Shown here piece after piece: positions 57,205 through 64,000 of a stretch of DNA of 64,000 bases (position 1 is its first letter; every line of letters begins with the position of its first letter). Source of the stretch: Streptomyces sp. AC558_RSS880 (lineage in GTDB: Bacteria; Actinomycetota; Actinomycetes; Streptomycetales; Streptomycetaceae); contig NZ_JAGMUJ010000061.1 of NCBI RefSeq assembly GCF_019049255.1, forward strand, positions 1 through 64,000. The letters run 5' to 3'. The notes under the pieces are model-generated. The model ran no database searches. It saw only the letters and a list, made by a program, of their open reading frames with translations, and was not told the origin of the DNA. A program made the position numbers and the translations under genes.

Positions 57205-60200
57205 GTGCGGGGCTACGAGAGCCAGGAGCGAGAGCCGGCGGCTGACGTCGACCACCTCTCTCGGTTCGAAGCCGAGATGAAGCGGCTGAAGACCGAGCGG
57301 GAAAAGGCGATCCAGCACGCCGAGGACCTCGGCTACCAGGTCGAGGTGCTGCGCGCCAAGCTGCACGAGGCGCGGCGCACCATCATGTCCCGGCCCGCGT
57401 ACGACGGCGGTGACATCGGCTACCAGGCCGAGCAGTTGCTGCGCAACGCGCAGCTGCAGGCCGACCAGCTCCGCGCGGACGCCGAGCGGGAGCTGAGCCA
57501 GGCGCGGGCGCAGACCCAGCGGATCCTCCAGGAGCACGCGGAGCAGGCGGCCCGGCTCCAGGCGGAGCTGCACCAGGAGGCCGTGACGCGGCGCCAGCAG
57601 CTCGACCAGGAGCTGGCGGAGCGCCGGCAGACCGTCGAGTCGCACGTCAACGAGAACGTGGCGTGGGCGGAGCAGTTGCGCGCCCGCACCGAGCAGCAGG
57701 CCCGCCGGCTCCTCGACGAGTCCCGCGCGGAGACCGAGCAGGCGCTGGCCGCCGCCCGCGCGGAGGCGGAGCGGCTGACGGCCGAGGCCCGGCAGCGGCT
57801 GCAGAGCGAGGCGGAGTCGGCCCGCGCGGAGGCCGAGCAGATCCTGCGCCGGGCCCGCGCGGACGCCGAGCGGCTGCTGAACGCCGCCTCCACGCAGGCC
57901 CAGGAGGCCACCGACCACGCCGAGCAGCTGCGGACGTCCACGGCCACCGAGTCGGAGTCCGCGCGCCGTCAGGCGCAGGAGCTCAGCAGGGCCGCCGAGG
58001 AGCGGATGTCGCAGGCGGAGTCCGCGCTGCGCGAGGCCCGTGCCGAGGCGGAGAAGGTGCTCGCCGAGGCGAAGGAGTCCGCCGCGAAGGCGCTCGCCGC
58101 CGCCGAGTCCGCCAACGAGACCCGTACGCGGACCGCCAAGGAGCAGGTGGCGCGGCTGGTCAGCGAGGCCACCAAGGAGGCGGAGGCCACCAAGGCGGAC
58201 GCCGAGCAGCTGGTCGCGGACGCCCGCGCGGAGGCCGAGAAGATCGTCGCCGAGGCCGCGGAGAAGGCCCGCACGATCACCGCGGAGGAGTCCGCGACGC
58301 AGCTGTCCAAGGCGGCCAAGACCGCCGAGGACGTGCTCAACAAGGCGTCGGAGGAGGCCAAGCAGACCACCAGGGCGGCGGCCGAGGAGGCGGAGCGGAT
58401 CCGCCGGGAGGCCGAGGCCGAGGCGGACCGGCTGCGCGCCGAGGCGCACGACATCGCCGAGCAGCTCAAGGGCGCGGCGAAGGACGACACCAAGGAGTAC
58501 CGCGCCAAGACGGTCGAGCTGCAGGAGGAGGCCCGCCGGCTGCGCGGCGAGGCCGAGCAGCTGCGCGCCGACGCGGTCGCCGAGGGCGAGAGGATCCGCG
58601 CGGAGGCCCGCAAGGAGGCCGTGGCGCAGATCGAGGAGGCGGCGAAGTCCGCCGAGGAGCTGCTCGCCAAGGCGAAGGCGGACGCCGACGAACTGCGCTC
58701 CACCGCGCAGACGGACAGCGAGAAGGTCCGCACCGAGGCCATCGAGCGCGCCACGACGCTGCGCCGGCAGGCCGAGGAGACGCTGGAGCGCACCCGTCAG
58801 GAGGCCGAGCGGCACCGCGCGGAGGTCGTCGAGCAGGCCGACGCGCTCAAGGAGGACGCCGAGCGGGCCGCGCGCGAACTGCGCGAGGAGACCGAGCGGG
58901 CCGTGGAGGCCCGCCGCGCGGAGGCCGCCGGGGAACTGACGCGGCTGCACACGGAGGCCGAGGAGCGGCTCGCCGCCGCCGAGCAGGCGCTGAGCGACGC
59001 GCGGGAGGAGGCCGCCCGGATCCGCCGGGAGGCGTCCGAGGAGACCGAGCGGCTGCGCGCGGAGGCCGCCGAGCGGATCCGTACGCTCCAGCAGCAGGCG
59101 GAGGCGGAGGCCGAGCGGCTGCGTGACGAGGCCGCCGCGGACGCGTCGGCGTCCCGCGCGGAGGGCGAGTCCGTCGCCGTGCGGCTGCGGTCGGAGGCCG
59201 CGGCCGAGGCGGAGCGGCTGAAGTCGGAGGCGCAGGACAGCGCCGACCGGATGCGCGCGGAGGCACAGGCCGCCGCCGAGCGGATCGGCACGGAGGCGTC
59301 CCAGGCGCTGGCCGCCGCGCAGGAGGAGGCCGCCCGGCGGCGCCGCGAGGCCGAGGAACTCCTCGGCGCGGCCCGGCAGGAGGCCGACCAGGAGCGCGAG
59401 CGGGCCCGCGAGCAGAGCGAGGAGCTGCTGGCGTCGGCGCGCACCCGCGTGGAGGAGGCGCAGGCCGAGGCCGTACGGCTGGTCGAGGAGGCCGACCGGC
59501 GCGCCACCGAGATGGTGTCGGCGGCCGAGCTCCATGCCCAGCAGGTGCGGGACTCCGTCGCGGGGCTGCACGAGCAGGCCCAGGAGGAGATCGCCGGGCT
59601 GCGCAGCGCCGCCGAGCACGTGGCGGAGCGCACCCGCCGCGAGGCCGAGGAGGAGGCGGACCGGGTCCGCGCCGACGCCTACGCGGAGCGGGAGCGGGCG
59701 AGCGAGGACGCGGGCCGGCTGCGGCGCGAGGCGCAGGAGGAGACGGAGGCCGCGAAGGCGCTGGCCGAGCGGACGGTGTCCGAGGCCATCGCGGAGGCCG
59801 ACCGGATCCGTACGGACGTGTCCGAGCACGCCCAGCGGGTGCGTACGGAGGCGTCGGACACGATCGCCGAGGCGGAGCAGGCCGCGGCGCGCACCCGGGC
59901 GGACGCCCGTGAGGACGCCAACCGGATCCGTTCGGACGCGGCGACGCAGGCGGACACCCTCATCACCGAGGCCCGCAGCGAGGCGGAGCGGCTCACCGAA
60001 GAGACGATCGCGGAGACCGACCGGCTGCGCATGGAGACGGTCGCCGAGGCCGAGCGGGTGCGGTCGGAGTCGGTGTCCAAGGCGGAGAAGCTGATCGCGG
60101 ACGCCACCGGGGACGCGGAGCGGCTGCGGGCCGAGGCCGCGGAGACGGTCGGGTCGGCGCAGGCGCACGCGGAGCGGATCCGCCGGGAGTCCGAGCGGGT

Positions 60201-61083
60201 CAAGGCCGACGCGGAGTCGGAGGCCGAGCGGATGGTGTCCGTCGCGCGCGAGGAGGCGGAGCGGACGCTGGACGAGGCCCGCAAGGACGCCAACAAGCGG
60301 CGTTCCGAGGCGGCCGAGCAGGTGGACACGCTCATCACGGAGACCACCGCCGAGGCGGACAAGCTGCTCGCCGAGGCGCAGCAGCAGGCGCTGAAGACGA
60401 CGGCGGACGCCGAGTCGCAGGCGGACACGATGGTCGGCGCGGCCCGCAGCGAGGCCGAGCGGATCGTCTCCGAGGCGACCATCGAGGGCAACACCCGGGT
60501 GGAGAAGGCCCGTACGGACGCGGACGAGCTGCTGGTCGGCGCGCGCCGGGACGCGACGCAGATCAGGGAGCGCGCCGAGGAGCTGCGCGACCGGATCACG
60601 AGCGAGATCGAGGAGCTGCACGAGCGGGCCCGCCGTGAGGCGGCGGAGACGATGAAGTCGACGGGCGACCGCTGCGACGCGCTCATCAAGGCCGCCGAGG
60701 AACAGCTCGCCAAGGCGGAGGCGAAGGCCAAGGAGATCGTCTCCGAGGCCAACTCCGAGGCCGGCAAGGTGCGCATCGCCGCCGTGAAGAAGGCCGAGGG
60801 CCTGCTGAAGGAGGCGGAGCAGAAGAAGGCCAGCCTGGTGAAGGAGGCCGAGGAGCTGAAGGCCGAGGCGGTCCGGGAGGCGCGGCGCACGGTCGAGGAG
60901 GGCAAGCGCGAGCTGGAGGTGCTGGTGCGGCGCCGCGAGGACATCAACGCCGAGATCTCCCGCGTGCAGGACGTGCTGGAGGCGCTGGAGTCCTTCGAGG
61001 CGCCGGGGGGTGCGAAGGACAACGGGGTCAAGGCGGGGGCCGCGGCCGGTGCTACCCGTACGGGTGGCAAGTCACCGGAATAG
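57205..61083 (+). CDS. scy: Polarisome coiled-coil scaffold Scy
   Basis: 1292 residues from GTG (RGYESQEREPAADVDHLSRF). After a short N-terminus with EAEMKRLKTEREKAIQHAED and LGYQVEVLRAKLHEARRTIM (a DivIVA-like coil start), nearly the whole protein is Ala/Glu/Arg-rich coiled coil with long-period repeats (AEAERLRAEA-type units), ending in RREDINAEISRVQDVLEALE. Scy organises the hyphal tip with DivIVA and FilP. Position immediately upstream of filP supports the name. Total length is close to that recalled for S. coelicolor Scy. The reverse strand shows a long shadow ORF that is not real. Confidence 0.93.
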   Translation: MRGYESQEREPAADVDHLSRFEAEMKRLKTEREKAIQHAEDLGYQVEVLRAKLHEARRTIMSRPAYDGGDIGYQAEQLLRNAQLQADQLRADAERELSQARAQTQRILQEHAEQAARLQAELHQEAVTRRQQLDQELAERRQTVESHVNENVAWAEQLRARTEQQARRLLDESRAETEQALAAARAEAERLTAEARQRLQSEAESARAEAEQILRRARADAERLLNAASTQAQEATDHAEQLRTSTATESESARRQAQELSRAAEERMSQAESALREARAEAEKVLAEAKESAAKALAAAESANETRTRTAKEQVARLVSEATKEAEATKADAEQLVADARAEAEKIVAEAAEKARTITAEESATQLSKAAKTAEDVLNKASEEAKQTTRAAAEEAERIRREAEAEADRLRAEAHDIAEQLKGAAKDDTKEYRAKTVELQEEARRLRGEAEQLRADAVAEGERIRAEARKEAVAQIEEAAKSAEELLAKAKADADELRSTAQTDSEKVRTEAIERATTLRRQAEETLERTRQEAERHRAEVVEQADALKEDAERAARELREETERAVEARRAEAAGELTRLHTEAEERLAAAEQALSDAREEAARIRREASEETERLRAEAAERIRTLQQQAEAEAERLRDEAAADASASRAEGESVAVRLRSEAAAEAERLKSEAQDSADRMRAEAQAAAERIGTEASQALAAAQEEAARRRREAEELLGAARQEADQERERAREQSEELLASARTRVEEAQAEAVRLVEEADRRATEMVSAAELHAQQVRDSVAGLHEQAQEEIAGLRSAAEHVAERTRREAEEEADRVRADAYAERERASEDAGRLRREAQEETEAAKALAERTVSEAIAEADRIRTDVSEHAQRVRTEASDTIAEAEQAAARTRADAREDANRIRSDAATQADTLITEARSEAERLTEETIAETDRLRMETVAEAERVRSESVSKAEKLIADATGDAERLRAEAAETVGSAQAHAERIRRESERVKADAESEAERMVSVAREEAERTLDEARKDANKRRSEAAEQVDTLITETTAEADKLLAEAQQQALKTTADAESQADTMVGAARSEAERIVSEATIEGNTRVEKARTDADELLVGARRDATQIRERAEELRDRITSEIEELHERARREAAETMKSTGDRCDALIKAAEEQLAKAEAKAKEIVSEANSEAGKVRIAAVKKAEGLLKEAEQKKASLVKEAEELKAEAVREARRTVEEGKRELEVLVRRREDINAEISRVQDVLEALESFEAPGGAKDNGVKAGAAAGATRTGGKSPE

Positions 61084-61270
61084 TTGGCAAAGCGGACGAA
61101 ATCCCCTGTACGGTGAGGGCTTTGACCATGACATTGGCAAGCCTTCCAGCGGCGAGCCACTCAAAAGGGGTGTCATTCTCCGTATCAAACGTGCATCCGC
61201 TCGATGACACAGCGCTTCGGCCCCTAGGATTCCACCTATCACCTCACCGGTCTCATTCGACAGGAACCCC

Positions 61271-62209
61271 ATGAGCGACACTTCCCCCTACGGCTTCGAG
61301 CTTGTGCGGCGTGGGTACGACCGCGCTCAGGTGGACGAACGTATCTCCAAGCTCGTCTCCGACCGTGACAGCGCTCTCGCCCGCATCACCGCTCTGGAAA
61401 AGCGCATCGAAGAGCTCCACCTCGAGACACAGAACGCCCAGGCCCAGGTCAACGACGCCGAGCCGTCGTACGCGGGTCTCGGCGCGCGCGTGGAGAAGAT
61501 CCTCCGCCTCGCCGAGGAGGAGGCGAAGGACCTGCGCGAGGAGGCCCGGCGCGCGGCGGAGCAGCACCGCGAGCTCGCCGAGTCGGCCGCCCAGCAGGTG
61601 CGCAACGACGCCGAGTCGTACGCCGCCGAGCGCAAGGCGAAGGCGGAGGACGAGGGCGCCCGGATCGTCGAGAAGGCCCAGGGCGACGCGTCCCAGCTGC
61701 GTTCCGAGGCGCAGAAGGACGCGCAGTCCAAGCGGGAGGAGGCGGACGCCCTCTTCGAGGAGACCCGCGCCAAGGCCGCGCAGGCCGCCGCCGACTTCGA
61801 GACGAACCTCGCCAAGCGCCGCGAGCAGTCCGAGCGCGACCTGGCGTCGCGGCAGCAGAAGGCCGAGAAGCGCCTCGCGGAGATCGAGCACCGCGCGGAG
61901 CAGCTCCGCCTGGAGGCCGAGAAGCTGCGCACCGACGCCGAGCGCCGCGCCCGCCAGACGGTGGAGACGGCCCAGCGTCAGGCGGAGGACATCGTGGCCG
62001 ACGCCAACGCCAAGGCCGACCGGATCCGTTCGGAATCCGAGCGCGAGCTGGCGGCGCTGACCAACCGCCGCGACTCCATCAACGCCCAGCTGACGAACGT
62101 CCGCGAGATGCTCGCCACGCTCACGGGTGCCGCGGTGGCCGCGACCGGTGCGCCCGCCACCGAGGACGAGCCGATCTCCCGCGGGGTCCCGGCCCAGCAG
62201 TCCCGGTAA
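61271..62209 (+). CDS. filP: Filament-forming coiled-coil protein FilP
   Basis: 312 residues from ATG with AGGAA 5-9 nt upstream. N-terminal DTSPYGFELVRRGYDRAQVD is the conserved head, followed by a coiled-coil rod (LARITALEKRIEELHLETQN, EEEAKDLREEARRAAEQHRE) and a short tail. FilP forms intermediate-filament-like networks that give hyphae rigidity and works with Scy and DivIVA. A TAGGAT -10 box lies at 61225-61230. Followed by a strong terminator. Confidence 0.95.
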   Translation: MSDTSPYGFELVRRGYDRAQVDERISKLVSDRDSALARITALEKRIEELHLETQNAQAQVNDAEPSYAGLGARVEKILRLAEEEAKDLREEARRAAEQHRELAESAAQQVRNDAESYAAERKAKAEDEGARIVEKAQGDASQLRSEAQKDAQSKREEADALFEETRAKAAQAAADFETNLAKRREQSERDLASRQQKAEKRLAEIEHRAEQLRLEAEKLRTDAERRARQTVETAQRQAEDIVADANAKADRIRSESERELAALTNRRDSINAQLTNVREMLATLTGAAVAATGAPATEDEPISRGVPAQQSR

Positions 62210-62229
62210 CGGCGACCGACGTACCGGCG

Positions 62230-62263
62230 AAGCCCTCTGCCACTGAGTGGCAGAGGGCTTTGT
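62230..62263 (+). terminator. Intrinsic terminator after filP
   Basis: AAGCCCTCTGCCACT (62230-62244) pairs with AGTGGCAGAGGGCTT (62246-62260), followed by TTG. A perfect 15-bp inverted repeat. Confidence 0.85.
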
Positions 62264-62270
62264 CCTGTTT

Positions 62271-62276
62271 TAGCGT
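62271..62276 (+). promoter_or_regulatory. -10 box of the ABC transporter operon, leaderless
   Basis: TAGCGT ends 6 nt before the ATG at 62283, with no ribosome binding site. Confidence 0.5.
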
Positions 62277-62282
62277 GGCCGC

Positions 62283-63236
62283 ATGATCGAGCTCGAGGGG
62301 CTGACCAAGCGGTACGGCGAGAAGGTGGCGGTGGACCACCTGACCTTCACCGTCAGACCGGGCATCGTCACCGGCTTCCTCGGCCCGAACGGCGCCGGCA
62401 AGTCGACCACCATGCGGATGATCCTGGGCCTGGACCATCCGACCGCCGGGGACGTGCGGATCGACGGCACGCACTACGACCGGCTCAAGGACCCGCTGAC
62501 CTGCATCGGCGCCCTGTTGGAGGCCAAGGGCGTGCACCCGGGCCGCAGCGCCTACCACCACCTGCTGTGCCTCGCGCAGAGCAACGGTCTCCCGCGACGG
62601 CGGGTGCACGAGGTGCTGGACGAGGTCGGGCTGACGGCGGTGGCGCGGAAGAAGGCCAAGGGTTTCTCGCTCGGCATGGGCCAGCGGCTCGGCATCGCGG
62701 CGGCGCTGCTCGGCGACCCGCGGATCCTGATGTTCGACGAGCCCGTCAACGGCCTCGACCCCGAGGGCATCCACTGGATCCGCACGCTGATGAAATCGCT
62801 CGCCGCCCAGGGCCGTACGGTCTTCGTCTCCTCCCACCTGATGAGCGAGATGGCGCTGACCGCCGACCACCTCGTCGTCATCGGCCAGGGCCGGCTGCTC
62901 GCCGACACCTCCATGGCCGAGTTCATCGAGCACAACTCCCGCTCCTACGTCCGGGTCCGCGGCCCGCAGCGCGAGCGGCTGCTCGACGTGCTGCGCCAGG
63001 CCGGGGTCACCGCCGTGGAGAGCGGCGACGGGGCGCTGGAGGTGGACGGCTCCAAGGCCGAGTACGTCGGGGAGCTGGCGGCCCGGCACCAGCTGGTGCT
63101 GCACGAGCTGAGCCCGCAGCAGGCCTCCCTGGAGGAGGCGTTCATGCGGTTGACCGCGGAGTCGGTGGAGTACCACGCGCACACCGGCGCCCCCGCGCCC
63201 CGGCAGCAGTGGGGCGACGGCTGGAAGAAGGGCTGA
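62283..63236 (+). CDS. ABC transporter ATP-binding protein
   Basis: 317 residues. Walker A FLGPNGAGKSTTMRMILGL, Q-loop region, signature LGMGQRLGIAAALLG (a variant of LSGGQ), Walker B ILMFDEPVNGLDPEGI and H-loop SSHLMSEM. C-terminal DUF4162-like extension. DrrA/CcmA-type exporter subunit. The permease starts 3 nt after the stop. Confidence 0.93.
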   Translation: MIELEGLTKRYGEKVAVDHLTFTVRPGIVTGFLGPNGAGKSTTMRMILGLDHPTAGDVRIDGTHYDRLKDPLTCIGALLEAKGVHPGRSAYHHLLCLAQSNGLPRRRVHEVLDEVGLTAVARKKAKGFSLGMGQRLGIAAALLGDPRILMFDEPVNGLDPEGIHWIRTLMKSLAAQGRTVFVSSHLMSEMALTADHLVVIGQGRLLADTSMAEFIEHNSRSYVRVRGPQRERLLDVLRQAGVTAVESGDGALEVDGSKAEYVGELAARHQLVLHELSPQQASLEEAFMRLTAESVEYHAHTGAPAPRQQWGDGWKKG

Positions 63237-63238
63237 GC

Positions 63239-64000
63239 ATGGCGGCAACGCAGGTCGTCCGGTCCGAGTGGACCAAGATCCGGTCGGTGGCGTCCACCGT
63301 GTGGACGCTCTCCCTGGCGGTGGTCGTCACCATCGCGCTCGGCATGCTGATCGCGGCGTTGTCGAAGAACGAGTTCGAGACCATGAGCGCGCGGGACCGG
63401 CTCTCCTTCGACCCGACGTTCATCAGCTTCGCCGGGATGAGTCTCGGCCAGCTCGCGATGATCGTGTTCGGGGTGCTGGTGGTGTCGAACGAGTACAGCA
63501 CCGGAATGATCCGCGCCTCGCTGGCGGCCGTACCGCGGCGCGGCACGTTCCTGCTGAGCAAACTGGCGGTCGCCACCGCGCTCGCCCTCGTCGTCTCCAT
63601 GGCGACCAGCTTCGCCACGTTCTTCCTGGGCCAGGCGATGCTCGGCGAGCACAAGGCGTCCCTCGGGGACGACGGGGTGCTGCGGGCGGTCATCGGCGGC
63701 GGCCTCTACATGACGCTGATCGCGCTGTTCTCGATGGGCGTCGCCGCGATGCTGCGCTCCCCCATGCTGTCGCTGGGCATCCTGATGCCGTTCTTCTTCC
63801 TGATCTCCAACATCCTCGGCAACGTCGACGCCACGGAGAAGATCGGCCGGTTCCTGCCCGACCAGGCGGGCAGCAAGATCATGCAGGTGGTGACGCCCCT
63901 GGACGACGACACCCCGTACGGGCCCTGGGGCGGCCTCGGGATCATGGCGCTGTGGGTGCTCGCGGCGGTCGTCGGCGGCTATGTCCTGCTGAAGAGGCGC
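63239..64000 (+). CDS. ABC transporter permease (cut by the window end)
   Basis: 254 codons seen, no stop before the window ends. Starts AATQVVRSEWTKIRSVASTV, an ABC-2 permease N-terminus. Helices at about 20-42, 70-88 (LGQLAMIVFGVLVVSNEY), 105-130, 150-170, 175-195 and 232-252. Functional partner of the ATPase; substrate unknown. It is probably almost complete, since LLKRR-type ends usually close such proteins. Confidence 0.9.
   Translation, partial: MAATQVVRSEWTKIRSVASTVWTLSLAVVVTIALGMLIAALSKNEFETMSARDRLSFDPTFISFAGMSLGQLAMIVFGVLVVSNEYSTGMIRASLAAVPRRGTFLLSKLAVATALALVVSMATSFATFFLGQAMLGEHKASLGDDGVLRAVIGGGLYMTLIALFSMGVAAMLRSPMLSLGILMPFFFLISNILGNVDATEKIGRFLPDQAGSKIMQVVTPLDDDTPYGPWGGLGIMALWVLAAVVGGYVLLKRR

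Noticed and set aside
56941..60621. 1226-codon open frame antisense to scy
   Set aside because: A shadow of the Ala/Glu/Arg-rich coiled-coil codons; Leu/Arg/Gly-rich repetitive composition, no ribosome binding site, no family.
1..64000. tRNA or rRNA genes, insertion sequences, integrase or att sites
   Set aside because: No cloverleaf with a GTTCRANNC arm, transposase or integrase motif was seen by eye; a tool scan could still find a weak one.

Overview
The window is high-GC DNA with third-position G/C codons, many GTG/TTG starts and several genes lacking a ribosome binding site behind a TANNNT -10 box. With the filament gene pair scy-filP, the GlgE-pathway genes treS-pep2-glgB and an AbsC-like MarR regulator, this points to a Streptomyces chromosome (core, not arm). 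From memory, gene order resembles the S. coelicolor region running from the treS/pep2/glgB cluster down to scy/filP; this is inference, not a database result.

Layout. 1-4451: end of trehalose synthase, maltokinase and branching enzyme (alpha-glucan/trehalose metabolism). 4462-7610: HelD-like RNA polymerase recycling ATPase and a MerR-thioredoxin pair. 7845-11735: C4-dicarboxylate transporter divergent from its probable two-component system, with a Crp-type site between them. 11732-17707: an accessory island with two paralogous NB-ARC/TPR (NLR-like) ATPases, a four-helix membrane protein and a nucleoside-phosphorylase-fold protein; it looks like a conflict or defence locus. 17945-19723: three small unknown genes divergent from an XRE regulator. 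19868-29183: secreted PGRP amidase, and a 6.3-kb secreted Rhs/YD-repeat polymorphic toxin with a small immunity candidate. 29506-35551: phosphofructokinase, Pta-AckA and pyruvate kinase. 35643-38296: DUF6230/DUF6114/secreted acidic protein cluster. 38952-43387: thioredoxin-TPR chaperedoxin, TetR, methyltransferase and a secreted beta-propeller. 43573-45685: isobutyryl-CoA mutase large subunit and a small membrane protein. 46107-50561: YceI protein, MarR, thiamine-binding-like protein, DUF3817 protein and three AIM24 paralogs. 50659-53998: AbsC and a two-component system divergent from a PepSY protein. 54148-56975: MeaB, acetyl-CoA acetyltransferase and methylmalonyl-CoA epimerase. 57205-62209: Scy and FilP. 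62283-64000: an ABC exporter, its permease cut by the window end.

The conserved genes form functional groups. Carbon flux: glycolysis and the acetate node (pfkA, pta, ackA, pyk), branched acyl-CoA/propionyl-CoA handling (icmA, meaB, thiolase, epimerase) and dicarboxylate uptake. Polar growth: the coiled-coil proteins Scy and FilP. The least understood and most interesting parts are the NB-ARC island, where a PNP-fold protein appears to have been separated from its NB-ARC partner by one frameshift, the Rhs toxin tail with its partner, and the DUF6230/DUF6114 cluster with a perfect 30-bp palindrome in its leader. No tRNA, rRNA, CRISPR array or insertion sequence was recognised.
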